Positions 53,346-64,000 of a DNA stretch of 64,000 nt are shown in pieces. The notes beneath the pieces are model-generated. The model searched no databases. It was given only the letters and a program-made list of their open reading frames with translations, and was not told where the DNA came from. This DNA comes from Hirudinaria manillensis (lineage: Eukaryota; Annelida; Clitellata; Hirudinida; Hirudinidae), in NCBI GenBank assembly GCA_034509925.1, contig CM067532.1:10143680-10207679 (forward strand). Reading direction: 5' to 3'. The translations under genes were made by a program, and so were the position numbers. Position 1 is the stretch's first letter. Every line of letters begins with the position of its first letter.

Positions 53346-54931
53346 AGAATGAATGAGAGTCGAATGAATGGGTGGGTTGTCCTCGAGTTCCCATTAGGTT
53401 ATCGTTGCGCAACGTTTCATGGAAAAGGGGAGGAGTCAAGAAGGAGGTTTCAGCTTCCATCTCCACTCGAGCGTGGATTCCGACGTTGCGCGTGTTCCAA
53501 TTGGCCGATCTCTTTCTGTTTCTTCCACATTTTCTAGCATTTTTTTTGACATGCTGAGATTTTATTTTTCATAAATTCTTAAAACTTAAAAAATAATAAT
53601 CTTATAATAAGTGACAAAATGTCACCAAGACACCATGTTATTGTCAATCAGTTTAGTGACAATCAGTTTTGAAAGTCCCCAATTCAATACTTTCACTGAC
53701 GGTTGAAACATTCCGGTACATTCCAAGTACCCTGAGGCATCATCGTGGAATAAGAAAAGTTTAAATAATAACAAATCAATAACAATAATAATAAGAATAA
53801 TAACAATAAATAATTACAAATGAGTTAACAACAGAGAGCCATGTGCCAAGTTAATCAATAACTGACACAATTCGTATTCCACACAAGCAACATTGAACCT
53901 CGGATTTTGCCACAAACCCAGTGAATGTTATTCAAATTCAGTCCTAACACCACCGCATGGCAGTCAAATTGGTGACATTTTTATACCGCTCTAACTTTCA
54001 CCTGCCTCTATTGGTCAGAACAATCAATAAGGACCGCCCAACGTTCTATTTTTGGACCAATCCCCGCCGTCAGTTGGCTGCTAAATCCGTCCAGCCCTCC
54101 CTACCTCGGGGCTGTTACGTCAGAGGTTATTTTTAGACTGACCAGGAAACGGACAAAAATCAATGTCCAGTATTACGTTCATTCATTTTCAGTTCATTGT
54201 AGAGTCAGCTTGGTGGATATATTTGGAAATAGGTCGGTTATATTTAGAACTTTCCAATTATTCGCTGCTTATTGGTCAATTAATCAGGTCAGTTGATAAT
54301 TTCTTTAACATGTTTGGTTGAAGCGGCAAATTTAATAGCGGATGGAATGTAAAAATTTCTGAGAATTTTCGGTCATACCTCTATGGAGATATAGCAAAGA
54401 AGAGTCCTAATAATAATATTTTTGATGAAAATATTTTTGCATAATTAATCAACCTCAAATTATGGCCTTATATATGTTTTAGATTTCTCTCAACAACAAC
54501 AACCAAATTAATATTAACTGAGTGGATTCAGTGATTAAAAGTTAAACCACCTTTGCTGAAACAATTAAATAACATAACATCCCAACCCCACTTCTTATTT
54601 TTAGTTTTAAATAAATGGACTTTTTGGATGAATTCGATGCAAATTTAGTTCAGAATTGGATGATAATGACTTTTAATGAAGACTTTTGGAAACATTAAAA
54701 GCGATTTTGAAGCCAAACTCACGGACTCTTCTATTAATCTGACCTTTGACCCGATAACGATCTTTGGCACGAGTTTCTCGATGGAAGCGTGTCTTGCCAC
54801 GGAAACGCCTCTTAATCTTTCCAGCGATAAGCTGGATATGATTGCTCTCCTCATTTTGTGATCATCACATCATGTTTGTGATCATCACGTTATTTTCTCA
54901 TTTGCCGACAAATAGGGTAATAAACAATTGC

Positions 54932-54938
54932 TATATAA
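54932..54938 (+). promoter_or_regulatory. TATA-like element upstream of MEF2
   Basis: TATATAA lies about 180 nt before the MEF2 ATG. In AT-rich DNA this may be chance; no transcript start is visible. Confidence 0.2.
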
Positions 54939-55116
54939 TCATTATATCGCCGCGATAGTTCATTGTAATAATTGATTATATTTTAGACATTATATGTAAA
55001 TTAAATTTTATAAGATTATTTTTTTTTACAGTCTAGTTTCTAAAAGTGTAGAAAATTTCTAACGCCGAATTCAGACGAACTGGCACACTGATCAAGCGAT
55101 CCTGGTACAAGCGGCA

Positions 55117-57364
55117 ATGGGCAGACGTAAGATTAACATCACTCAGATACCTGACGAAAGAAACAAACAGGTGAGCACAAGAAAATAACAATCTATTTTA
55201 ATAAATTAATCTACTAAATAGTTACAAATCCAACTACACAAGCAACAACAACAACAACAAAAACAATCACATTTCAAAAGTCGCATCTGAACTTCAGGTA
55301 ACCTTCACGAAGCGAAAGTTTGGTCTCATGAAGAAAGCTTACGAGTTGAGCGTGTTGTGCGACTGCGAAATAGCAGTCATCATCTTCACCAACAACAACA
55401 ACAGACTGTTCCAATATGCCAGTTCAGACATGGACAACATCCTCTTGCGCTACACCGAGTATGGAGAACCACACGAGAGCAGGAACAACTGGGACATTAT
55501 CGATGTAAATTCGTTTTTATTATTGTTAACAGAACAAATACTTTTCTTTATAAATTATATTTCAACAGTTATTTCTAAGATCAATGGATTGATTTTATGT
55601 AATGAATTAATTATTCAATTACAGATGCTGAAAAAGAAAGAGGCTAAGCACGAGCAAGATGACGACAAAGTTAGTGACTAATCAGTTGTTATATCGTAGT
55701 TAATCAGTCGTTATATCGTAGTTAATCAGCTAAATAACAATATTCGACTAAAAATTTAGCATAAACATTTAACCTGTTCCTTGCAGACATCAAAGACTGA
55801 GGAAGCCAACACTTCTGACAATCTGTCTGTCCACAGCGGCAACAAGGAATCTGAAGGAAACGCTGAGAAAAAGGCCACAAAAACTGTCCACCAGGCTAGA
55901 AAGGTGAGTTAAAATGCATTCAAGGCTTTAATGACAACAACTTTACATTTTTAAGGCCATCTTGTCTTCGGCTTCTCCTCTTTTTCCTGAAATTTCCCGA
56001 CACTACGAGAATATTTGCCTTAAAATAATGTAAAAATACTTTTTGCTATTTTAAAATACCAACAACAACAACAACAATAACAGACTGCAAGACTTGAACA
56101 ATACAGCCACAACAACACGGACAACAAACCTTGTTTAAACTCGAATGCAGACGACAACATCGTCAGACCATCTTCTGCTCCTCGTGCAACCAATTCCCGC
56201 GTAAACATTTCAAATTCAACTCGAGCCAATCGCCAGAGACAATGCGATTGGTCGCTGAAGATGAAGGTGATTATTTATATTTTTACGTCAACAAATTTTT
56301 TAAATAATGTTAAATAATTTCTTTTTTTGTTAATTTTTTTTGATAATTCTTAAATATTTTCAGAACGAAAGCAATGCAGAAAATTCTTGCTACCAAGTTC
56401 CGTACAATGCAGATTATAATCTATTGAGTATGTTCATTCATTCTATCATAATAGAATCTAAATATAATCTAATAAACTCATGTATGTAATAGAATTAGTT
56501 TACTGCATGTAATCATTAATAATTGCTCAATTTATTTAGACCTGGATGCCAGGCATGCCAACTACATGAAGGACTTTGCAACCGGAAGAACGGAACCCAC
56601 ATCCGATGGAGGTCAGTCCTTCCAGATGACAAGGTCACATGACTTCACCGATCAAATTTCGTAAGTGCAAATATCTCCTTCTCATATCGTCAATGGCTGA
56701 TAGAAATGGATCGACTTATAAATGACATAAACCAATCAATGCACTCAGGTCCAATCAGGCCATAGACATGTCTTTAGCATTAAATCTGGACTTGAAACAT
56801 CAGAAAACCACTTACCCTCATCAGAGAAGTCTGAACCAACAGCAAATCCAGCACCAACAACATCATCATCATCATCACAATCCGCAGCAACAATTTTATC
56901 AACACCACCACAATTTACAGCGTTACGACGGTCGTTACAAAGACCTAAGCACTGCCATGGCACAGAGTCACTACCAATATTACCCCAGTCCGTCTAGCTA
57001 CCAGACACGGAAACAGACCCAAGACCAACATCCCCTCGACTTCCACCACTACCCACTGAGCAACCACCTTCAGGAGGCCTGCAACCAATCAGAACCATTC
57101 GTGCACCCCATGTCTTCAGGGCTCGTGAATAATCAATCGATGAAAAATCGACCGGCCTCCAGGACCGACAGTTCCTGCTCTGATAGACTGATCAACCTGG
57201 AGAACAGACGAACCGTGGCGAGGGACTTCGAAGACAAGAAGGGTAGCAACCTGACCTACCACGTGGGAACCATGAAAAGGCAGAACCCAATCAACTACAC
57301 CTGCCTCGATTCTGTCGACTCGTCTGCTTCCATCAACGACTTGAAATCCACGAACACCCTCTGA
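55117..57364 (+). CDS. MEF2: MEF2-type MADS-box transcription factor, 8 exons
   Basis: MEF2 proteins bind AT-rich sites and drive muscle, neural and stress genes. Coding exons: 55117-55170, 55298-55504, 55625-55669, 55787-55903, 56084-56266, 56364-56427, 56540-56660, 56749-57364; 468 aa, all in phase. Residues 1-58 form the MADS box ([15 protein letters not shown], then [20 protein letters not shown] and [10 protein letters not shown]), and about 59-90 form the MEF2 domain ([11 protein letters not shown]). The first exon stops after residue 18, the usual MEF2 intron position. The rest is low-complexity: acidic and Lys-rich, then Asn/Ser-rich, then a Gln/His-rich block with a six-His run encoded by a CAT repeat. 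I see no HJURP-C motif. The N-terminal arm differs from the usual bilaterian sequence at several positions, and one residue is inserted at the Asn run before RLFQYAS. The family call is firm; the tail exons 4-7 rest on splice phase alone. Confidence 0.92.
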
Positions 57365-57463
57365 AGACCATGCCAAGAGTCCTCGTGTCTTGACCTTGAA
57401 TCATTTGTGACCGTTTTACAGTATTTGTTGCATTTTTTAAATTTTTTGTGAGTTCTTTGTTTA

Positions 57464-57469
57464 AATAAA
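57464..57469 (+). promoter_or_regulatory. Poly(A) signal of MEF2
   Basis: AATAAA lies 100 nt past the MEF2 stop codon and is followed by GT-rich sequence upstream of the spacer. It is the first canonical hexamer after the stop. Confidence 0.6.
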
Positions 57470-59152
57470 TGTCTTAGAAAGCAATCGATCCACCAACTTA
57501 GCACATTCCAAACTATTACACGATCCCCGAGAGACAAGAGTCGGACCGAGCATCAAACATGGCGCACTGAAAAAATTTCTCGAAAACCTTTGAAATTAAA
57601 ACCTCAGAACATAGGACAGACTTTATTGGACAGACGTCTTCAATTGTTTCTTGAAAAACGCGCGACCACAAAAATAAAATCGACAGACGAACGTTTCAAA
57701 GCTCGGCAGAAAGGCCCGCGAGGGTGACGCGTCCCGAAGGCGAAGTCTCTTCGAACGAGTTCAAAGAGGAAAAGAAGCAGCAGAGCAGAGCATGAAGAAA
57801 AAACAAGAATCAAGTTGTCTGGCTCGACAGTACTGGCAGAAGTCTAGATGACTAATTAATAAATTTGTTGATAATTAATTAATTAATAATTACTCGCGAA
57901 GAGGAATCGACGTCCACGAGAGAAACACGGCGATCGTTGAAAGTTAGGAGCGATTCAGAGGTCAAAATTATCAATCAATTCGGAGCCAAAAGGGCATCGT
58001 AATCTCTTTTTGTCATTTCCAGCAAATTCAAAGCCTGAAGATGTGGATTTTTAATCTCCAGAAAGGGATAAGTTTCCATCGAGGTGGTAATTCAAAAAAT
58101 AAGGCGTTCGTTTGAAAACTGGAAAGGTTTGTTTGAACAATTAGAATTAAAAATTCAAGTCTCGCAATTCTTTCGAAGGATGCAAAAATGTGAAAAAAGC
58201 CAAAAAAAACAAATCGTGCATAAAAAAAAATCAGGCAAATTGAAATTCAAGTCGAATGCAACGTTGGCAGGAGGCAACATTTGAGTGGCTTTGGAATCGA
58301 CGAAAGAAAGCAAAACGTACACCGGCCGACCTTCCGGGAAAATCCGACCGAAGAAACGCGGAGGTGCCGGTCCGGACGGGTCAGGGCCCCCCCCCTCAAA
58401 ACCCGATTGACGAATCATGACCGAAAATAATCGACCATTAAAACAAAGTTTCAAGCTCAATCGAAATTCGGGCAAATTTTGGCAAACAAACAAAAACCAA
58501 AAGTCGCAACACGAAACCGTTGGCAACCGACGGGCATCGCGGAGGCACTGTTATGAAACGTTATTCCAGGAGCGGAACATTTCTCGGGAGGCACAAAAGC
58601 GGTCGTGATTGGTTTACAAAAATAGAATTTCTTTTCTGAACCTGCGGGGAATCGGAAAAATCTCAGTACGATCGCGAAAACGCAAATAAACAACCGCACT
58701 GACAAGTTTGATTTGATTACAGCAGTCATGATGATGACAACGATGATGATGATGATGGTAGCGATCAGAAAAAAGATACTCGAATACAGCTCCTGATTTC
58801 AGTAATACTACTACTAATAATAATAACAAACAATCATGAATGCGTTATTACAAACATTATTTCTGAGTTATTTAATTAATCCTAACCACTTGGCCATTTA
58901 AAGACAACATAAACAACAACAACATGATGTTAAAAACAACAACACGATGTTGCAATACATCAGTCAAGCCACCAATTCCAACACTTCAAACTCATGGTTT
59001 CCTATGGATCGTGACGATTCACTTCCTGACCCAAACGATTACAAAAGGATCCAATGGCACGGGATGATATTATGATGATTACGTCATAATTATCATAACG
59101 TGATTCAAGTCTAACCAATAATACAGGAGAATTTACAAATAATATACTTGCA

Positions 59153-59158
59153 TTTATT
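59153..59158 (-). promoter_or_regulatory. Candidate poly(A) signal of Par-6
   Basis: TTTATT on the plus strand reads AATAAA on the minus strand, about 340 nt past the Par-6 stop codon. Confidence 0.35.
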
Positions 59159-59494
59159 CTAAAGCATTCCTTCGGTCAAACAATTTCAGATTCACAACAA
59201 CAACAACAACACCTCGCACGTTCCAAACATTTACGTCTGCAAAAACTCAAAAAGTTGATTAAAAACATTTTCAAAAAGATCTTTTTATAATTAAAGACCA
59301 TCAAATTCTTTGACTCAAAACAGGACAACAGTGAACAACTACAAGCAAGTATTCAGAATTTGACATTTTGACATCAGAGTAATTTCCTCAATTTTAGCAA
59401 ATAATTACAATAAATGCACCATAGAATTCAGCCATAATCAGAAATAATAATAATAATAACAATAATCATAATAATAATAATAACAAAGACAACT

Positions 59495-61170
59495 TCATAG
59501 CTCCAAGACTTGAACTCCAGAAGGAAGAATTTTGGCAGAAACTTTTGGCGTCAGTCGACCGTGCTCGGAGCTGTCCTTTCTCTGAGGGGGGTCCCAAGAA
59601 CCCGAGGACGGAAAGTCCCCGTCGTGGGAGTGCTGGTTGGGGAGTCTGGACTTCTCGGGTCGACCGACCCCCCTCCTCGGGACGACGTTGTTGTGCTGGT
59701 TGACCGGCTTGACGGTGACGATGAGGTTGTTGCTGTTGGCAACCATCATGTCTGTCACTTGGTCCAGGGTTTTGCCAAATACCTCAATTCCATTGACCTC
59801 GAGAATCTAACGGTCATTACATTGTTTTACGATTAAAAATTAATTCATGAATTAATTACGAAATTAACTTTATGATATTTTTAAAGAATTAAGATTAGTG
59901 TTTCTGGTAATAATCAGCTGAATTTGAGTAATAATAATCATCCAATTATGATCATCCAAAGACAAAAACAATGAATGCACCAACCTCATCATTGACTGCC
60001 AACAGACCAGTGCTTTCCGCCAAACCTCCAGGAGCCAGTCTCGATATGAATACCCCGTTGACCTTTTCCAATCCCTGAGGGGTCACTCTGATGCTGGCAC
60101 CATCCCTGATGTAAAATCCAAGGGGTTTGTCGGACGCACCGTTCTTCATAAGTTTGACCCTCCTGCACGTTTCCGGGACGATGTCTATGTCTATGATGGC
60201 AGAAACCCTGCGGAAGTCCTCGGGAAAGCCTATGATAGGCTGGTTGACGTGGTTGCCCCGCCTACTCTTGGTTCCGTAGAGGCCGGTTCCCGAAAGGAGG
60301 CCCGAACTGACGACACTCTTTTTCTGACTCAGAGCTTGGAGTGCCTCTCCTAAAAGATTGAAATCGCAATGTCATGACTTTTTTTAATTAACATCAAAAA
60401 GCAGGAAAATGTTATGGTAAACATATCCAAACATACAAACAAACAAGCACACCGTACCGCTCTTAAGCACCGTCAGACGGAGGAGTCTCTTGGTCGTCCT
60501 GACCGCCCTGGCAAAGTTGTCGTCGTTGTTGATGGGAAGGAGATCTCCCTCGTTGTCAGTGAACCAAACGGTGAACGGAACATCTTTGAGGCGATGGAGG
60601 TTCTCTAGCAGCTCGTAGAACTCACCGAAGGTCATCGACTGCTCGGCATGCAACACGAAACGACGGTACTCCGCATCCAACTGGCAAAAAACACTCTTTT
60701 TTTAACATCAGCATTTCTGATTGTGTTTGCAAAGATGTCGGTCAAATTTACTGAATTGCTTTCTTCGACGCATTACCAGCTTTAATCAGACTCTTAATTG
60801 AATCTATAAGGCTATCTCATATGTGCTACTGCTAATGGATGTAAGTTTGATGTTCAAAATTCCCAAGCATGAAAAATAAATTGCGACTTACAGCTAATTC
60901 AATTTAAAAGCAAGCATTTGTATCACCAATCTAATTTTATGTCAATAACGATCCAAGAGCAATGCATCAAATTCAGAGCAACATGAACAAACAAAGCACT
61001 AGATTTTCGTTGGCTGCAGATGATTGATGTGGTTTGTGATCGATCGATCAATATGTGGTCCAAGAAGTATATATTAAACAGGGCAAGTAGGCTACCTTGC
61101 TTTTAACCTCCACGGCTCTAGGATCGGAGTTCGGCGCTGAACGTCCAAGCGTACCTCCGGACATATTCAT
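59495..61170 (-). CDS. PARD6: Partitioning defective 6 (Par-6), 4 exons
   Basis: Par-6 is the scaffold of the Cdc42-Par6-aPKC complex that sets cell polarity at the cortex. Coding exons, 5' to 3': 61170-61096, 60680-60458, 60349-59985, 59806-59495; 324 aa. Order of domains: AVEVKSK leading into a PB1 domain (about 18-100) with the acidic [14 protein letters not shown] loop that pairs with aPKC; a semi-CRIB at about 138-159 ([16 protein letters not shown]); and a PDZ domain at about 161-263 with the carboxylate loop PLGFYI, then [13 protein letters not shown] and ILEVNGIEV. The first of two near-adjacent ATGs (MNMSGG) was chosen as the start. The tail after the PDZ is short, charged and not recognisable. 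The gene converges on MEF2 with about 2.1 kb between stop codons. Confidence 0.95.
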
Positions 61171-62237
61171 TTTAAAAACAAAACACCGAATCCTAGTTGA
61201 TGGGTGGTATAAAACAAAAGTAATCTGTAACCCTAAAAAAGTTACAAAACTGTGTCAATTATTTCGAAAATTAAAGTAGCCCAAAATATTTTAGATGCAA
61301 TGTTGAGTATGTATCGAACTACGATTTACAAAAAGTAGATAGAAATTGCTTAAGATTTTTAATTTATTTTTTATAAAATATTAAAATAATTATTATAATT
61401 TAAAAAATAATACTGATTTGACTTTTTGTAAAATAACTTTTTCGTTAATATTTCACTATTATGCAGACGACTGAGATGAACCCGAGATGGCAGGATAAGC
61501 AAATCTCCCCATTTTGGCAAATACTTTGTTTTTATTTCTAAAAGCATTTGTTTTGTTAGCAGCTCAGTTTTAAAATAATTTATTAATTTCAATTTCATCC
61601 AATATTTGTGGTTTTAAAAGTCCGAGTAAGATGACAAATCTAGCGATCTTCATGTCAACTCTTAACGATAGCGTGACAATGTGCAACGTAATTAATAGGT
61701 CACACAATCAATCTTGTGGAGAATTCTTCTGTTTTAAAATATTCCGTGCATTTAAGGCGATATTGAGTTTTAGAAATTCACTGAATTAAGACCATGTCCC
61801 CAGCTAACACTAACCGTTTTCTAAAAACGCTTTCAGTCTTTCAGATTCCAAGTGTTTCAAAAATTGTTTAATTAGAATTTATTTATTTTTCTCAAAAGAG
61901 AAATTTTGGCTGGCTCTATAACTCAGATTAAAAGAAATTCTAAGTAGCGCCATCTTTTATTTGAATAAAAATCTTGTACATTGTGCACTGTCCAACATAT
62001 TTAAAAATACAAACAAATGCTATACCAGTAGATCGGTTGTCCATAGTCCTTAAATACACAAAACCATCCTTTGTTGGTCAATGTTTTTTCACGATCGAAC
62101 ATCGAACATGAGTAGAAAAGATAAATATTTACATTTTACACTAAAAAAAAGAAGCCAAAAAACAATCAAAGTGGAATCATGTTAAACGGTTTTTGTCATC
62201 GCAAGAGATCCAAACAAAGACAACCAGAAGAATCGAT
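61171..62237. other. Spacer between Par-6 and the unidentified gene
   Basis: AT-rich DNA with no recognised exon. It should contain the Par-6 promoter and the 3' untranslated region of the upstream minus-strand gene. Confidence 0.5.
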
Positions 62238-62814
62238 TCAGACAGAGAAATTACGACTGGTACTGTCGACAGAATCTCTGCAGTCGGGTATTGCCGGCTC
62301 TCGAGTCTGAACGCTGACGGCTGGAGCGGCGTTCGTAGCCGTGGCAGCTATCCTGGAAACTTCTTGTCTGACGAGATCAGGGCACTCGTAAATGTGATCG
62401 CTTCTATAGCCGAACTGAGGCGACTCGCTAGCCGATAGAAAGCTCGTCATGGCGCCGGTCTTGGTCGTGGGAGGAGGTGGAGGAGGGTAGCGATAGTTCT
62501 CTGCAATGACCATCATGTTGGCAGCGCTGACGTTCGCATCGACTGGCGACGGTTGGCCGCCAGTAGCTCTGGTCATGACGCCACTTCTCAGGATCTGCTC
62601 GCTCTGCTGTAGGAGTCTCATAGTGGCGTATTCGTTCAAGTTGTCCGCTCCTGAAGTCATGACGGGATAGTAGGAACTGACCTGAGCACCAGCAGGGAGG
62701 ATGGGATACTTTCGATCGTCCATTTGTGGACCAGTGGTGGGGTAGTACTCGGTGTCGCGTGAGAGCGAGGGATTTGGCTGGAAGCGAGTTCTGCTCATGT
62801 CGTGTCTGAGTCTC
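62238..62814 (-). CDS. Unidentified gene, probable last coding exon
   Basis: An open frame runs from the acceptor at 62,815 (long pyrimidine tract ending in CTAG) to a TGA at 62,238-62,240. The visible protein, from Met at 62,798, is 186 aa; the frame also stays open for five residues (RLRHD) back to the acceptor, which suggests that this is the 3' exon of a longer gene. The sequence is Tyr-, Pro- and Ser-rich with a PPPPPP run, several YP or YYP pairs, and no predicted membrane segment. It resembles the cytoplasmic tail of a receptor or a scaffold tail, but I do not recognise the family. The C-terminus NFSV fits a class II PDZ ligand. I found no convincing preceding exon between 62,815 and 64,000. 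Met62,798 could instead be the true start. Confidence 0.55.
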
Positions 62815-63512
62815 CTAGGAAATCAAAGAAAGAAACATTATTTTCTTATTTTGTCATCGCTTTTTTGTCGTCATCGCAGTAAATGCATTTAAAAGCGGAA
62901 GCATATCCCGTTTATCCGGATACTGGCTTTGCTCGGAGAACGACGGACGCCATAAAAATGATTAAGGATCACGGACTGTAATGTAAACAAGCGTTTTTCC
63001 ATTAAGTAAAAAAAAGAGAGGCGGACATTTCGAATTAATTGCTTTATGTCTCAATTGTTTTCAGACTGGAAGAGGCCCATTTCGAGTTTGATGGAAGCAA
63101 ATTGAAATTTAACTCTGATTTGAGACGTTAGCTCCACATGAAAATAGAATTTGTTTATTATGTAAATTTTAAATTATTTAAATTATTTTTAAATTTATCT
63201 ACCGCCAAATTAAACCTAAATGAAAAGCTTTTTTTTTTATCTCCCATCCCATCGATTCTGCCCCTTCCCCCGCATTCAATTGGTCGCTTCCGATCATTAC
63301 ATCCTCCAATCAAAAGCTTCGGAGGATGCCGGAGGTCATTTGTCAGAGACCCCGGGGAAATCAAGACTCTAAACAAAGGGCCAGACGCAGTCGGGTATTT
63401 TGGAAGCGATCCTCCACGTGGAAAGAACTACCGAAGGTTCGTGGAGATCAGATAAATGATGATGTTCTGTGTGGGATTAATACCTCTCACTTCTAACCCT
63501 GGACCGCAGGGC

Positions 63513-63612
63513 ATATGGATGGATGGATAGATAGATGGATGGATGAATGAATTAATGGATGGATGGATGGATGGATGGACGGACGGACGGATGGATGGAT
63601 TGATGGATGGGC
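63513..63612. repeat. (GGAT)n / (GGAC)n array
   Basis: GGAT units with a GGACGGACGGAC block; a complementary-type CCGT block follows at 63,776-63,804. Confidence 0.9.
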
Positions 63613-63762
63613 GGAGGAATATGATAAATAAAATGTTCCAGGAAAGTCATGGATTAATTTGTTGTTTTGATCGACATTTTCCCCAGACCTCGCCATTATA
63701 AGAATTAAAAAAATATTCTGTTTGCTATTCATCCCATCCGTGCATATATCAGTACGTCTGTC

Positions 63763-63812
63763 CATTCATCCATCCGTCCTTCTGTCCGTCCGTCCGTCCG
63801 TCCAGCCATCTA
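63763..63812. repeat. (CCGT)n with CCAT flanks
   Basis: CCGT units, opposite in orientation to the GGAC block 180 bp upstream. Confidence 0.85.
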
Positions 63813-63927
63813 TTCATCGACCCAACCATCCCACAATTTTCAATTTCCTGGCACCAATTGAGTTTCATATTTCTTCCCAATTCAATTCTCAGGACAGCAT
63901 TCATCTCTTTCTCTTCCATCTCTCAGG

Positions 63928-64000
63928 TCCTTTGTGTCTTCCAGACCGGCATGCGACCCCGGGGCTACTCTAATCACGGCACTCCCCACAACGGCGCACC
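63928..64000 (+). CDS. Possible 5' exon cut by the window edge
   Basis: A strong pyrimidine tract ending in TCTCAG at 63,922-63,927 is followed by GC-rich sequence that stays open in two frames to the window end. One frame has an ATG at 63,950 (MRPRGYSNHGTP), which could start a protein. A second AG at about 63,943 is an alternative acceptor. There is too little sequence to name a family, and no upstream exon was found. Confidence 0.3.

Larger units (their letters stand above)
47246..55116. other. Gene-free spacer between ALDH7A1 and MEF2
   Basis: No gene was recognised in these 7.9 kb. The stretch holds minisatellites at 47,369-47,496 and 50,348-50,477, TTA-type repeats at 48,125-48,232, a GGAT array at 49,219-49,245, a 24-bp double repeat near 51,035-51,082, a GAAT array at 53,255-53,345, and a GC-richer islet at about 54,690-54,860. 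B-box-like motifs occur near 51,768. The region presumably contains MEF2 upstream control sequence. Confidence 0.55.
57365..59494. other. Spacer between convergent MEF2 and Par-6
   Basis: This holds both 3' untranslated regions. Short open frames on both strands are Phe-, Lys- or Ser-rich and not recognisable. A C-run occurs at about 58,387-58,394. CAA- and TAA-type tracts lie at 58,913-58,925, 59,198-59,212 and 59,443-59,485. Confidence 0.55.
62815..63927. other. Distal region, no accepted exon
   Basis: Short open frames occur on both strands at about 63,138-63,455, but none joins to a neighbour in phase. The right half holds a GGAT/GGAC array (63,513-63,612) and a CCGT/CCAT array (63,763-63,812). 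Confidence 0.45.

Noticed and set aside
53191-53466. 91-codon minus-strand frame rich in HSFI
   Set aside because: It is a translation of the (GAAT)n array.

Overview
The window is nuclear DNA from a non-vertebrate animal. Genes are split by short GT-AG introns, coding exons are GC-richer than the AT-rich surroundings, and the introns and spacers carry an extreme load of tri- and tetranucleotide microsatellites plus several short minisatellites. I can assign six genes by family, all of them animal cell-biology or metabolic genes. I cannot place the species more closely.

Layout. 1-13,286: no gene recognised; simple repeats and unique AT-rich DNA. 13,287-25,047 (+): a furin/PC5-type proprotein convertase, 14 coding exons, 735 aa. 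26,044-27,739 (-): aspartate dehydrogenase domain protein (ASPDH), 6 exons, 279 aa, tail-to-tail with the convertase. 29,723-40,712 (-): Slingshot cofilin phosphatase, 16 exons, about 1,274 aa. 42,045-47,245 (+): ALDH7A1/antiquitin, 19 exons, 570 aa, head-to-head with Slingshot across 1.3 kb. 47,246-55,116: no gene recognised. 55,117-57,364 (+): a divergent MEF2, 8 exons, 468 aa. 59,495-61,170 (-): the polarity protein Par-6, 4 exons, 324 aa, convergent with MEF2. 62,238-62,814 (-): the last exon of an unidentified gene. From about 63,928 (+): a possible exon cut by the window edge.

All exon models were assembled by hand from splice sites, codon phase and family similarity. Every junction in the six models is phase-consistent. 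The genes are not an operon or a pathway: they cover protein maturation (convertase), actin turnover (Slingshot), cell polarity (Par-6), transcription (MEF2), and amino-acid or aldehyde oxidation (ASPDH, ALDH7A1).

I found no CRISPR array, no complete tRNA or rRNA gene, no intact transposase or reverse transcriptase, and no convincing undescribed multi-gene system. The best second-look items are a GC-AG intron and a stop-free 72-nt intron in Slingshot, unusual MADS-box residues in MEF2, a convertase with no Cys-rich region, conserved dual start codons in ALDH7A1, scattered tRNA B-box-like motifs, and the dispersed GGAT/ATCC arrays.
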